From the NCBI GenBank assembly GCA_025351425.1, contig JANXVY010000012.1, positions 1 through 63,414 on the forward strand: 63,414 bases of DNA. Direction: 5' to 3'. Origin of the DNA: Hyphomicrobium sp. Lineage in GTDB: Bacteria > Pseudomonadota > Alphaproteobacteria > Rhizobiales > Hyphomicrobiaceae. Both the position numbers and the translations under genes were made by a program. This document shows, in pieces, positions 36,385 through 45,522 of the stretch. The notes beneath the pieces were generated by a model that had not been told where the DNA came from, ran no database searches, and saw nothing but the letters and a program-made list of their open reading frames with translations. The first letter of the stretch is position 1. The number at the start of each line of letters is the position of its first letter.

Positions 36385-36399
36385 GAACAAGAAAAGAAC
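36385..36399. promoter_or_regulatory. LexA-like box between the radical SAM and glycosyltransferase genes
   Basis: GAAC-AAGAAAA-GAAC fits GAAC-N7-GAAC (reverse of GTTC-N7-GTTC). It lies 50 bp upstream of the radical SAM start. The interval is a purine-rich, low-complexity run, which raises the chance of a random match, so this is weaker than the uvrB and SbcD-like sites. Confidence 0.5.
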
Positions 36400-36469
36400 A
36401 AAAATAGAATACAACCCGCACCAACGACACATATTGCGAACATTACCCCCAGTGTGTCACACAGCGCTC

Positions 36470-37183
36470 ATGATCTCGGTTGTCATACCCACCCTTGATG
36501 CGGCAGCGACCCTGGCCGACACGCTCAACTGCCTGATCCCGGCAGCAGTCGCCGGAGTCGTGCGGGAAGTCATCGTAGCCGACGGCGGCTCGCGCGATCA
36601 TACGCTGCGCCTGGCCGACGGGTGCGGGGCGGAGACGGTCACGGCGGGACCCTCGCGGTCGAGCCGGCTGATTGCGGGTGCTACCCGCGCGCGCAGCCCA
36701 TGGCTGTTGTTTTTGAACGCCGATTCCGTGCTCGATCCAGGCTGGGTGCGCGAGGCCGAACAATTCATAGCGCGCATCGAGACGGGCGCGCGCGCCGAGC
36801 AGGCGGCGGTGTTCCGGTTTGCCATCGACGATACGGGTGCGGCCCCGCGGCTGGCGGAACGGGCGGCAGGCTTCAGCGCGGCGTTGTGGGCGCTGCCGCG
36901 CGCAGAGCAGGGCTTGCTGATTTCGAAAACGCTCTACACGCAGGCAGGCGGATACCAGCCCTTGCCCCTGCTGGAGGACGCCGACCTCGCCTGGCGGATT
37001 GGCCGTAGGAGGCTCGCTACGCTGCGCACCAGTGCGGTGAACCACGCCGGCCGGTTTCGCAGCGCGGGTTACCTGTCGAGCATCGCCCGCGACCACGGCT
37101 GCCTGCTGCTGTATGCGCTGAACGTGCCGATGGGGCGGATCGCAAACCTGAACGGCCCGGCCAGCGAAGCGGCAAGCGGCTGA
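36470..37183 (+). CDS. Family 2 glycosyltransferase
   Basis: The product is 237 residues, a GT-A fold. MISVVIPTLDAAATLADTLN is the nucleotide-sugar-binding start, EVIVADGGSRDHT the first acidic motif, and FLNADSVLDPGW the DxD-like metal motif. LLEDADLAWRIGR is typical of the TIGR04283-like branch. The sugar and acceptor are unknown. A GGGTC/GACCC pairing followed by TTTTT near 37195-37228 may end the transcript. Nothing else I can support lies in the 281 bp before moaB. Confidence 0.85.
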   Translation: MISVVIPTLDAAATLADTLNCLIPAAVAGVVREVIVADGGSRDHTLRLADGCGAETVTAGPSRSSRLIAGATRARSPWLLFLNADSVLDPGWVREAEQFIARIETGARAEQAAVFRFAIDDTGAAPRLAERAAGFSAALWALPRAEQGLLISKTLYTQAGGYQPLPLLEDADLAWRIGRRRLATLRTSAVNHAGRFRSAGYLSSIARDHGCLLLYALNVPMGRIANLNGPASEAASG

Positions 37184-37464
37184 TTGTCAGTCCTGGGTCG
37201 GCTGGCACGCCGCGCGAGGACCCTTTTTGTGTCCGCAAAATGACAGATTTACAACACCGGCGTCGTGCAAATCGTGCCATCCCACAGCCAGGGGTGTTGT
37301 TGGATATCGATGTTTTATGGGGTCTTTCCGGTGTTGAAGCCAAGATTGAGCCATCTCCCGCGGCTGCCGCATAAGCCGGTGCGCAAGAAGGTCGTTGCCA
37401 TCAAGCGGGCAGCGTCCCTGCACGATGCGATCGAGCGCGAAATGCTGGAACTCCTTCAGACCAC

Positions 37465-38007
37465 TCAGGACGATCTGCGGTGCTCTTCCAGCCGCGGCAT
37501 GATCTCGACGAAATTGCAAGGCCGGTGACGGTTGTCGAGCTGCCATTTGAGGATGCCGGTCCAGGCATCGCGGCACGCCCCCGGCGATCCCGGCAGGCAG
37601 AAGATATAGGTACCATTGGACAGTCCCGCACACGCGCGCGACTGGATCGTCGACGTCTCGATCTTCTGATACGACTGCATATGGAAGACGACGGCGAAGC
37701 CCTCGATCGTCTTTTCAAACAGCGGCATCAGCGCTTCGGGCGTGACGTCACGGCCCGTGAAGCCCGTGCCGCCGGTCGAGATGACGACGTCGATCTGCGG
37801 GTCGTCGATCCAGCCTTGCACGCAGGCCCGGATGGCGGCGATCTCGTCGCGCACGATCGAGCGGGCAGCGATCACATGGCCAGCCTCGGTGACGAGCGAC
37901 GCGAGCGTATCGCCAGATTTGTCGTCGGCGGGGGTACGGGTGTCCGACACCGTGAGCACGGCGATGCGGACGGGGATGAACGGGCGGGTTTCGTCGATGC
38001 GGGCCAT
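37465..38007 (-). CDS. moaB: Molybdenum cofactor biosynthesis protein B
   Basis: MoaB/Mog-type protein that adenylylates molybdopterin in cofactor synthesis. The product is 180 residues with the MoCF-binding motifs [30 protein letters not shown] and [13 protein letters not shown]. MoaB is normally about 170-180 residues. I chose the ATG at 38007 ([20 protein letters not shown]); a start 36 bp upstream is possible. No other molybdopterin gene is in the window. Confidence 0.93.
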   Translation of the reverse strand: MARIDETRPFIPVRIAVLTVSDTRTPADDKSGDTLASLVTEAGHVIAARSIVRDEIAAIRACVQGWIDDPQIDVVISTGGTGFTGRDVTPEALMPLFEKTIEGFAVVFHMQSYQKIETSTIQSRACAGLSNGTYIFCLPGSPGACRDAWTGILKWQLDNRHRPCNFVEIMPRLEEHRRSS

Positions 38008-38093
38008 GGGCGGATCCTGATGCGGGAGCGCCAGCTCTAACATCTTGCCGGGCGCCTCGCCAAGGCGCGCCTGCCCGCTGCCGGGATAGCCAT

Positions 38094-38633
38094 TCAAACC
38101 GTCGCTTCGGAGGCGGCGAAACTCTGACGGTTGAGGGCATCTTCGTAGTGCGTGCGCACGGGGATGCAGACGTCGCAGCGCAGTTTCATGGTGCGGCTGG
38201 TGCTGGGCGTGTCCAGATAGACGACGAGCAGCGGACGGCGGCGGTCGAGCTGCAGCCGATTCTGTTCCGGCAGCCATTGGTCGCGCACTTTGAGGATCGA
38301 GGAGCGCACGCTCGCATAGGAGCCGGCATGGCGGGCCCGGGCAAACGCGCCGCCAGGCAGGGTCTGGAACGCCAGCCCGTCGGTCTTGAGCGTTTCGTAT
38401 TGGGCCGGCACTTCGACGCAGGCGTCATACCGGCACAGCTCGGGAGCGATCTCGCGCGGGTCGTCGAGCGCAAGGCCATAGCCGCAGTGGGTCTGCGCAA
38501 GCAGGTTGTGCCGCTCAAGCCAGGCCGTCATGGCCTTCCAGGCCGCGACCGAGGATGAACTATAAACGCCGGTCCCCCGCATGAAGCCGACTTGGCGGGG
38601 TCGGAGATATACTAGGCCTACGCGCACGATCAT
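38094..38633 (-). CDS. GyrI-like small-molecule-binding protein
   Basis: The product is 179 residues. It fits the GyrI/SbmC (AraC effector-binding) fold: [20 protein letters not shown], then the [10 protein letters not shown] strand, a [20 protein letters not shown] motif and [20 protein letters not shown]. It has no DNA-binding domain, so it is a stand-alone member; some such proteins bind drugs or inhibit gyrase. I chose the ATG at 38633 because the upstream extension is Arg/Ala-rich and outside the fold. It lies 86 bp upstream of moaB on the same strand. Confidence 0.75.
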   Translation of the reverse strand: MIVRVGLVYLRPRQVGFMRGTGVYSSSSVAAWKAMTAWLERHNLLAQTHCGYGLALDDPREIAPELCRYDACVEVPAQYETLKTDGLAFQTLPGGAFARARHAGSYASVRSSILKVRDQWLPEQNRLQLDRRRPLLVVYLDTPSTSRTMKLRCDVCIPVRTHYEDALNRQSFAASEATV

Positions 38634-38807
38634 CTCTACTGGTTGAATGCGTGTCGCGCGCCGGGCGAGGCTGAAAGCCCTTGCGGCGCGCACGGCCCCC
38701 CCGGACCGGTCCTGGGAAGCTAGTGATACAGCGTTCGCGTGCCGTTAATGGACGCAAAGCGGATGCTGGCGTGTTGAAGAAAGTGTTGCCGGTTGTCGCA
38801 TAGACAC

Positions 38808-39725
38808 TCAGAGCGCGGCCTTGAGCGCCAGCAGATCGCGCCAGACCTGCCGTTTCGAGGCCGGCGCACGCAACACGTAGGCCGGATGCAGCGTCGGCAT
38901 AGTCTTGATCTGGCGGCCTCCGCTTTCGATCGTGCGCCATTTGCCGCGCAGCTTCATGATGCCGTCTTCGGTCGCAAGCATTTGCTTGGCGCAAGCCCCC
39001 CCGAGCAGCACAATGAAGTCGGGTCGCACCAGTTCGATCTGGCGGCTGAGGAACGGCGCGCAGGCAAGTGCTTCCTGCGGGGTCGGGGTCCGGTTGCCGG
39101 GCGGCCGCCAGTAGACGACGTTGGTGATATGAACCGTAGTCTCGTCGAGCCCGATAGCGGCGAGCATTTTGTCCAGCAGCTGCCCGGCAGCGCCGACGAA
39201 CGGCTTGCCCGCGAGATCTTCGTCCCGCCCCGGCGCTTCGCCGATGATCATGACGCGGGCGGCCTCGGCCCCGCGGTAAAGGCACAGCGATTTGGCGGTG
39301 GCTTTCAACCCGCACCCTTCGAATTGGGCGAGCGCGGCGGCAAGCTCGGTCAGCGAGGCGGCAGCGACAGGGTCGACGGCGGGGCCCGCAGCCGGGGGAG
39401 CATGTGTTCGTGCGGGGGCAGGTGTCGCAAACGAGCGTTGCGGGGGTGCTGGACGGGCGGGCGCGGCAGCTGGTGGTTGGCCCCGCGCGGCAGCCCCGGC
39501 CGCGGGCGGGAGCTTTGCGGCGGCGGGCTCACCCTGCACAGCGCCAACAGGGCCAGCCGTTCGCAGGCCGCCGATCGGGCTCGGCATGACGAAACCAGCC
39601 CCCGGCGCCGCGTTGCCGCGCGCGCACCAGTCGACCGGTTCGTCGTCGAGCGCGGCTGTCACGCCCATCTCGCGATACCAGGCGAGGAGGGCTGTGAGCC
39701 GCTGGGTGTTGTTCTGCGTAGTCAT
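38808..39725 (-). CDS. Uracil-DNA glycosylase, iron-sulfur family 4 type
   Basis: Removes uracil from DNA in base excision repair. The product is 305 residues. The catalytic domain (about 120-305) has the motif IIGEAPGRDEDLAGKPFVGA, a later VVYWRPPGNRTP, and PTLHPAYVLR at the C-terminus. Cysteines at CGLKATAKSLC and later positions are suited to a [4Fe-4S] cluster. An Ala/Pro-rich linker of about 60 residues separates an N-terminal helical segment. It is divergent from ETF-QO. Confidence 0.92.
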   Translation of the reverse strand: MTTQNNTQRLTALLAWYREMGVTAALDDEPVDWCARGNAAPGAGFVMPSPIGGLRTAGPVGAVQGEPAAAKLPPAAGAAARGQPPAAAPARPAPPQRSFATPAPARTHAPPAAGPAVDPVAAASLTELAAALAQFEGCGLKATAKSLCLYRGAEAARVMIIGEAPGRDEDLAGKPFVGAAGQLLDKMLAAIGLDETTVHITNVVYWRPPGNRTPTPQEALACAPFLSRQIELVRPDFIVLLGGACAKQMLATEDGIMKLRGKWRTIESGGRQIKTMPTLHPAYVLRAPASKRQVWRDLLALKAAL

Positions 39726-39833
39726 GCTGGAGATATCTTAACGCGCTTGACGCTTGGAATGCACGCCCCCTAACTGCGAGCCCAGATTGCAAGCCGGCCC
39801 GGCCGTGCGGCGGGAAGCGAAGGAACGAAGCCT

Positions 39834-41528
39834 ATGACGACGAACGGGTCACAGAACACGGCGGCGATGCCCGAGCGCGATGCGATGGACTTCGACGTGG
39901 TGATCGTGGGCGCAGGCCCGTCGGGCGTTTCGGCGGCGATCCGGCTGAAGCAGCTCGCCAGCGCTGCCGGGCGCGAGCTGTCGGTCGTGGTGATCGAGAA
40001 GGGCTCGGAAGTCGGCGCGCACATCCTTTCGGGGGCGGTGATCGATCCGGCCGGCTTGAACGCGCTCCTGCCCGATTGGAAGCACCGCGGCGCCCCCGTC
40101 GACACCGAGGTCGTCGAAGACAAGTTCCTATACTTGGGTCCCGCTGGCGTACTGCGCTTGCCCAATTTCCTGATGCCGCCGTTGATGAACAACCACGGCA
40201 ATTACATTGTGAGCTTGGGTGCGCTGACGAAGTGGCTCGGCGATCAGGCCACCGAAATGGGCGTCGAGATTTTCCCGGGCTTTGCGGCGAGCGAAGTGCT
40301 CTACAACGCGGATGGCTCGGTCGCCGGCGTCGCCACGGGAGACATGGGCCTCGATCGCGCCGGCCATATGAAAGCGGGCTTCGTGCGCGGCATGGAACTG
40401 CGCGGCAAATACACGTTGTTTGCCGAAGGCGCGCGCGGCTCGCTGACGAAGCAGCTCTTGCAGCGGTTCGAACTCGACAAGAACAGTGGGCCGCAGAAAT
40501 ACGGCATCGGCCTCAAGGAGCTGTGGCAGGTGAAGGCCGGGCACCACAAGAAAGGCCTGGTTCAGCACTCGTTCGGCTGGCCGCTCGATAATGCGACCGG
40601 CGGCGGCACGTTTCTCTACCACTACGGCGACAACCTCGTGTCGGTCGGATTTGTGCTCCACCTCAATTATTCGAACCCCTACCTGTCACCCTACGACGAG
40701 TTCCAGCGCTTCAAGACGCACCCGGCGATCGCGCCCACCTTCGAAGGCGGCAAGCGCATCGCCTATGGCGCGCGCGCGATCACTGAGGGCGGCTGGCAAG
40801 CGCTGCCGAAGTTGAGCTTCCCCGGCGGCGCGCTGCTCGGCTGCGCGGCGGGCATGATGAACGTGCCGCGCATCAAGGGCAGCCACAACGCGATCCTGTC
40901 GGGTATTGCGGCGGCGCAGGCGGCGTTTGCGGCGATCGAGGCGGGCCGCGCGAACGACACCCTCGACGCCTATGATACCGACGTCCGCTCAGGCCCCATC
41001 GCGGGCGATTTGCGCCCCGTGCGCAACGCCAAGCCGCTGTGGTCCCGGTTCGGCACGTTCTTGGGGATCGGCCTCGGCGGTCTCGATATGTGGGCCAACA
41101 CGATCATCAAGGGTGTCGGCTTTGGCTACACGCTCGCGCACGGCAAGCCCGACAGCGCCACGCTGAAACATGCCAAGGACTGCAAGCCCATCGCCTATCC
41201 CAAGCCCGACGGCGTGCTGACCTTCGACAAGCTGACGAGCGTATCGTTCTCGGGCACCAACCACGAGGAAGATCAGCCGGTTCATCTGCATCTCGCAGAT
41301 CCCAAGATCCCTGTAGCGGTCAACCTGCCCGAGTACGCCGAGCCCGCGACCCGCTATTGCCCGGCCGGCGTCTACGAAATCCTGACCGATGCGGAAGGGC
41401 GCCCCCGTTTCCAGATCAACGCGCAGAACTGCGTGCATTGCAAAACCTGCGACATCAAGGACCCCTCGCAAAACATCACCTGGACCTGTCCGGAAGGCGG
41501 CGGCGGCCCCAATTACGCCGGGATGTGA
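39834..41528 (+). CDS. Electron transfer flavoprotein-ubiquinone oxidoreductase
   Basis: Passes electrons from ETF, loaded by acyl-CoA and other dehydrogenases, to ubiquinone at the inner membrane. The 564-residue product has the FAD motif VVIVGAGPSGVSAAIRLKQL, the middle LGCAAGMMNVPRIKGSHNA segment and the C-terminal ferredoxin-like 4Fe-4S cysteines in NAQNCVHCKTCDIKDP and WTCPEGGGGPNY. Length is that of the family. No etfAB is nearby. Confidence 0.97.
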   Translation: MTTNGSQNTAAMPERDAMDFDVVIVGAGPSGVSAAIRLKQLASAAGRELSVVVIEKGSEVGAHILSGAVIDPAGLNALLPDWKHRGAPVDTEVVEDKFLYLGPAGVLRLPNFLMPPLMNNHGNYIVSLGALTKWLGDQATEMGVEIFPGFAASEVLYNADGSVAGVATGDMGLDRAGHMKAGFVRGMELRGKYTLFAEGARGSLTKQLLQRFELDKNSGPQKYGIGLKELWQVKAGHHKKGLVQHSFGWPLDNATGGGTFLYHYGDNLVSVGFVLHLNYSNPYLSPYDEFQRFKTHPAIAPTFEGGKRIAYGARAITEGGWQALPKLSFPGGALLGCAAGMMNVPRIKGSHNAILSGIAAAQAAFAAIEAGRANDTLDAYDTDVRSGPIAGDLRPVRNAKPLWSRFGTFLGIGLGGLDMWANTIIKGVGFGYTLAHGKPDSATLKHAKDCKPIAYPKPDGVLTFDKLTSVSFSGTNHEEDQPVHLHLADPKIPVAVNLPEYAEPATRYCPAGVYEILTDAEGRPRFQINAQNCVHCKTCDIKDPSQNITWTCPEGGGGPNYAGM

Positions 41529-41863
41529 CGAGGTTGGACGCAAGCGGCCCCGCGCCTGCGGAACGGGCGCGCAAAATCCGGAGGGCAGCCCCACAAAAGC
41601 CTGCAATCTGGGCTGAGTTGGCGTTCCACTTGCATTGCCATCGGACTGAACCTGCCATGCCATAGGCATGAACCCGCCATGCCATAGGCATGAACCCGCA
41701 AGGGAAAACCCGCGACGTCGTCTGAACCGCCGGGTTTAGAAGAAGCTAACCGTTCAGAGTTAAGGCGCTGGACAAATGAGTGTCTTTGACTGGCCAACGC
41801 GCACCAGTGTGTTAGCTTGAGCTTTGGATCCGAGCGGGCGACCGCACGAGTTAGGAAACTGGA
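41529..41863. other. Intergenic region between ETF-QO and the TPR gene
   Basis: No supportable gene. The interval contains two copies of a 22-bp direct repeat with an internal palindrome (41654-41697) and the promoter of the TPR gene, which I cannot place precisely. Confidence 0.6.
41654..41697. repeat. 22-bp direct repeat with internal palindrome, two copies
   Basis: GCCATGCCATAGGCATGAACCC occurs at 41654-41675 and 41676-41697 without a gap. Each copy holds CATGCC-ATA-GGCATG, a 6-bp stem with a 3-base centre. Two adjacent identical palindromes could be an operator pair or slippage. Confidence 0.9.
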
Positions 41864-43729
41864 ATGCGCGCAGGCCTCACGTCTGACCCCCAACACCCGT
41901 TGAGCCGGCTTTCGGTCGTCGCCCGGGGCCTTTGGACCGGGGTGCTTGGCCTTGCAACCCTGATCGGCACCGTGGCGATCTGGGCATCGTTTTCGTCGGC
42001 TTTGCTGGCGAAGCCCGCCTTCGTGCCCGCAGCTGAATCTTCGTTGATCGGCAACTACCTGTCCGGCCGTTTCGCGCGCGCCGAGCACGATCCCGAGCGC
42101 GCCGCCGCCTTCTACAAGGCCGCCGCCGAGCGCGACCCAACCGACGGCATTCTACTGGAGCACAGCTTCCAAATGGAGCTGACGGGCGGCAACTTCGCGC
42201 AAGCGGTCCCGCTCGCCCGAGAGTTGATCGTGGCTCAGCCGACGAACCGCATGGCGCAGACGCTGCTGGCGCTGGATGCCTATAAGAGAGGCGATTTCCA
42301 AACTGCCGACAAGCACATGAGCGCAGCCGGCGAAGGCCCCATCGGCGATCTGACCGCCGCGATCGGCAGAGCCTGGATCAAGGCCGCTGCCGGCGACATC
42401 CCGGGCGGCCTGGAGATTGTCGACAGCCCCAAGCAGGCGGAATGGGCGCAGTTCTACCTCTTTTATCATCGCGGCCTGATTGCCGACCTCGGCGGCCGTT
42501 TCAACGAAGCGCGCGCCGCGTTCGAGAAGGTGTTCAAGCAAGACAACAAGACCCTGCGCACGACGCTTGCCTATGCTCATTCGGCCGCCAACGCCGGCGA
42601 CACGACGCTCGCCAAACAAGTCTTGAAAGAACATCTCGATCGCCAGCAGGGCGACGGCCACCCCTTGGCGCGCGCGCTGCTGGCCCGCATCGAGGCAGGA
42701 GAGCGCGTTGGCTTACTGGTTAAAACGCCCTCGGCCGGCATGGCCGAAGTCTTCTATGGTCTCGGCGAAGCCCTCGCCAGCGAAGGCGGCGTCAACCTCG
42801 GCATCGTCTATCTGCAGCTCGCCCTTTACGTCGAGCCCGAACATGCCTTCGCGCTGGCGGCGCTGGCCAACACCTACGAGAGCCTCAAGAAATATGAGGC
42901 CGCCAACCAGACCTACGACCGCATTCCACGCGGCACGCCTTTGCAGTCGAGCATCGACATCCGCAAGGCGTTTAACTTGAACGCGCTGGAGCAGGTCGAC
43001 GAGGCCAAGGCCGTGCTTGAAGGCGTTGCCAAGGCCGACCCCAGCGACCTGCGACCGCTGGAAGCCATCGGCAACATCATGCGCGCCCGCAAACGTTATG
43101 ACGAGGCGGTCGTCTCCTATTCGAAGGCGATCACCCTGATCGGTAAGCCCGAGAAGCGGCATTGGGCGTATTTCTATTCGCGCGGAACCTGCCTGGAGCG
43201 CCTCAAGAACTGGCCGGCAGCCGAAGCCGACCTGCAGAAGGCCTTGGTGCTCTATCCCGACCAGCCGCTGGTTTTGAATTACTTAGGCTATTCCTGGGTC
43301 GACCAGGGCCTGAACCTGAAGCAGGGCCTCTCTCTGATCGAAAAGGCCGTATCGCTGCGCCCCGACGACGGCTACATCGTCGACAGCCTGGGCTGGGCCT
43401 ACTTCAAGCTCGGCGACTTCAAGGAATCCGTCAAGTATCTCGAGCGCGCCGTTGAGCTGCGCCCGGACGATCCGACCCTGAACGATCACCTGGGTGATGC
43501 GCTCTGGCGCGTCGGCCGCTGGACCGAAGCCCGCTTCCAGTGGGACCAGGCGCTGAGCCTCAAGCCGGAGCCCGAGGACATCGACAAGATCAAGGACAAG
43601 CTCGAAAAGGGCCTGCCCAAGGTTCAGGTCAAGGCCCCGGTCAAGACGAAGCAGGCGGCCGCCCCCGAACAGCCCAAGAAGCGGGCCCAGGCGACCCCGC
43701 GCCCCATCGTCCAACCTGCGCTAGAATAG
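41864..43729 (+). CDS. Tetratricopeptide-repeat protein, membrane-anchored
   Basis: The product is 621 residues. A hydrophobic segment at about 25-48 is a signal anchor. The rest is built of TPR-type helix pairs, most clearly ARAEHDPERAAAFYKAAAER near the start and LGDFKESVKYLERAVELRPD, LNDHLGDALWRVGRWTEARF towards the end, with a Lys/Pro/Ala-rich tail. This matches alphaproteobacterial TPR proteins of the periplasm with unknown partner. ispE begins 7 bp downstream, so the pair is co-transcribed. Confidence 0.88.
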   Translation: MRAGLTSDPQHPLSRLSVVARGLWTGVLGLATLIGTVAIWASFSSALLAKPAFVPAAESSLIGNYLSGRFARAEHDPERAAAFYKAAAERDPTDGILLEHSFQMELTGGNFAQAVPLARELIVAQPTNRMAQTLLALDAYKRGDFQTADKHMSAAGEGPIGDLTAAIGRAWIKAAAGDIPGGLEIVDSPKQAEWAQFYLFYHRGLIADLGGRFNEARAAFEKVFKQDNKTLRTTLAYAHSAANAGDTTLAKQVLKEHLDRQQGDGHPLARALLARIEAGERVGLLVKTPSAGMAEVFYGLGEALASEGGVNLGIVYLQLALYVEPEHAFALAALANTYESLKKYEAANQTYDRIPRGTPLQSSIDIRKAFNLNALEQVDEAKAVLEGVAKADPSDLRPLEAIGNIMRARKRYDEAVVSYSKAITLIGKPEKRHWAYFYSRGTCLERLKNWPAAEADLQKALVLYPDQPLVLNYLGYSWVDQGLNLKQGLSLIEKAVSLRPDDGYIVDSLGWAYFKLGDFKESVKYLERAVELRPDDPTLNDHLGDALWRVGRWTEARFQWDQALSLKPEPEDIDKIKDKLEKGLPKVQVKAPVKTKQAAAPEQPKKRAQATPRPIVQPALE

Positions 43730-43736
43730 TCGGTCC

Positions 43737-44633
43737 ATGCAGCCGGTCGTCGAGCGCGCCTGCCCGCCCGCGATCGTCGAGCGCGCCTACCCCAAAATCA
43801 ACCTGACCTTGCGCGTGCTGGGCCGCCGCCCGGACGGCTACCATGAACTCGACAGCCTCGTAGCGTTCGCGGTCGATGTCGGCGATGTGGTGACGCTGGT
43901 GCCGGGTGCGGCACAGTCGGTGAGCGTGACCGGCCGGTTCGGTAGTTCCATCGCCAGCGAAAATCTCATCCAGGTGACGCTCGACCGTATCGCCGTCGCA
44001 GGCCCCGGGCTGCGGCTCGGCGCGGTGACGTTGGAAAAGCTTCTCCCTATAGCGGCCGGGATCGGCGGCGGCTCGGCTGATGCGGCCGCAGTGCTGCGTG
44101 CGGTTCGTCGAGCCAACGCAGTGGCGGCCAAGGGGATCGATTGGAGCGCGATCGCGGTTGGCATCGGCGCGGATGTGCCCGTGTGCCTCGCCTCGCGCGC
44201 GCAGCGAATGACCGGCATCGGAGAGCGCTGCGAGCCGCTTCCCGATCTGCCCGAGTTGGCCGTGGTTTTGGTCAATCCGCTCACGCCCGTGCCGGACGAC
44301 AAGACTGCGCAGGTGTTCCGCACGCTGGCGGCGAAACCCTTGGAGGCGGCAAGCGCTTCCGCAGGCCGCGGTGTGTTTGATCGTGCCGGACTGCTGGCGT
44401 GCATGACCGAGGCCGGCAATGATCTGACGGCGGCTGCGCGCCAGGTCGTCCCCGCCATCGACACCGTGTTGGCCATGCTGCGGCGTGAGGCGGCTTGCGA
44501 ACTGGCGCAGCTCTCGGGCGGCGGCCCGACCTGCTTTGGCGTATTCCCGGATCTGGCGACCGCCCGCACGGTCGCCGCACGCCTGAAGGTTGCAAACCCC
44601 GGCTGGTGGATCGTCGCTTCGCGCCTAGTGTGA
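43737..44633 (+). CDS. ispE: 4-diphosphocytidyl-2-C-methyl-D-erythritol kinase
   Basis: Phosphorylates CDP-methylerythritol in the non-mevalonate isoprenoid pathway. The product is 298 residues, a GHMP kinase: AYPKINLTLRVLGRRPDGYH near the N-terminus, the ATP loop LPIAAGIGGGSADAAAVLRA, and the C-terminal QLSGGGPTCFGVF motif. A perfect inverted repeat starts 2 bp after the stop. Confidence 0.96.
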   Translation: MQPVVERACPPAIVERAYPKINLTLRVLGRRPDGYHELDSLVAFAVDVGDVVTLVPGAAQSVSVTGRFGSSIASENLIQVTLDRIAVAGPGLRLGAVTLEKLLPIAAGIGGGSADAAAVLRAVRRANAVAAKGIDWSAIAVGIGADVPVCLASRAQRMTGIGERCEPLPDLPELAVVLVNPLTPVPDDKTAQVFRTLAAKPLEAASASAGRGVFDRAGLLACMTEAGNDLTAAARQVVPAIDTVLAMLRREAACELAQLSGGGPTCFGVFPDLATARTVAARLKVANPGWWIVASRLV

Positions 44634-44635
44634 TA

Positions 44636-44662
44636 CCAGCGGTCAAAACTTTTGACCGCTGG
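44636..44662 (+). terminator. Inverted repeat immediately after ispE
   Basis: CCAGCGGTCAAAA (44636-44648) and TTTTGACCGCTGG (44650-44662) are perfect arms separated by one base. As RNA the central A/T pairs would open to give a stem of about 10 bp. No T-run follows outside the stem, but the arm itself contains TTTT. Probable terminator of the TPR-ispE transcript. Confidence 0.6.
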
Positions 44663-44668
44663 CATCCG

Positions 44669-44777
44669 CGCGCGGGGTTGGTGGGGCGGCCGCGCGCAAA
44701 GCCAAGACTCTCGCGCGGGGTTGGTGGGGCGGCCGCGCGCAAAGCCAAGACTCTCGCGCGGGGTTGGTCGGGCGGCC
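44669..44777. repeat. 43-bp tandem repeat, two units and a partial third
   Basis: A 43-bp unit beginning CGCGCGGGGTTGGTGGGGCG starts at 44669, 44712 and 44755. The first two copies are identical; the third diverges after about 20 bases. The unit is GC-rich and non-coding. Confidence 0.9.
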
Positions 44778-45417
44778 CCGCGAGCGAATCGCTCCTGCGA
44801 ATTTTGAGCCGACTTATCCCCGCGCCCTGAAACCTCGCTTAGGCTGCAGCTAACCCATGCACGGGGGGCGCACTCGAGGGCGTCTTGAACTGCGGCATGG
44901 GGGGCAGATGGGCCCGGCCGGACGCGCTGGCCGGGAACCTTGTGAACCGCCTCTAGACGTGTCGGAACTGGCGGCACCGGAGCTCATCGGATGGGTCAAA
45001 CCATCCGACGCGCAGGCTCGAAATTCATCGACAACCCTGCTACGGAGCGGCGCCATCGGTGCTCCTCTACGACCCTACGGAAGACCGTGCGCTGGTCGCG
45101 CTGCTCCACCCCCCGCTCAAAACTCCGAGGCCGCCGGCCTGCGGAGATGACGGCGCGTTTTCTGGCGCCGTTCGCCCAAGTGGAGCCAAGTCATTGTGCC
45201 AGGGTATTCTGTTAGCGCGCAGCGATGCAGCCCATCCGGTCATCTTGCAATCGCGCCGCGCATCGACCCGGTTGCACCAGAAAATGCTCTCGAGAAAATT
45301 CCGCTCCTATCGACAAGGAATCTTGCTCTAGGGTGTTGCTTTTGCCGCATTTTCATCTTCTTGGAGCGAGGCTTCGCCGTCGACGACGAACCGGCATCCA
45401 CTTCGTCGGAAAATTCT
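44778..45417. other. Long spacer with no recognisable gene
   Basis: About 640 bp after the tandem repeat and before the dispersed element. Short frames are present but none has a known motif, a plausible start with ribosome-binding site or a signal peptide. Some stretches could be gene remnants, but I cannot identify any. Confidence 0.5.
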
Positions 45418-45522
45418 CTAGAGCCTATTCGCTTTTCTTTGAATCGCTCTCATGCTCTAGCTTTTTGCCTTGTCGCGCGTTTTGACAGAAAACCGCTTCA
45501 CACTTTTCCTAACGCGCTCTAG
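45418..45522 (-). repeat. Dispersed two-hairpin element (copy B, reverse orientation)
   Basis: Read on the minus strand this has the same order as the copy at 150-249: GCGCGTT, GGAAAAGTGTGAAGCGGTTTTC, AACGCGC, then CTAGAGC and GCTCTAG around an AGCGATTCAAAGAAAAGCG loop. Its left end supplies the TAG stop codon of the neighbouring coiled-coil gene (45519-45521). Confidence 0.9.

Noticed and set aside
37265-37528. Plus-strand frame before moaB
   Set aside because: It runs into the moaB coding region on the other strand and shows no motif or clear start signal.
40470-40484. GAAC-N7-GAAC LexA-type match
   Set aside because: It lies deep inside the ETF-QO coding sequence, so it is most likely chance. 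It shows that such matches occur at random at this window size and that promoter position is needed as support.
44857-45150. Small plus-strand gene
   Set aside because: No motif, no convincing ribosome-binding site and skewed composition; a short stretch with a VLLYDPT-like look is too weak to call a gene remnant.
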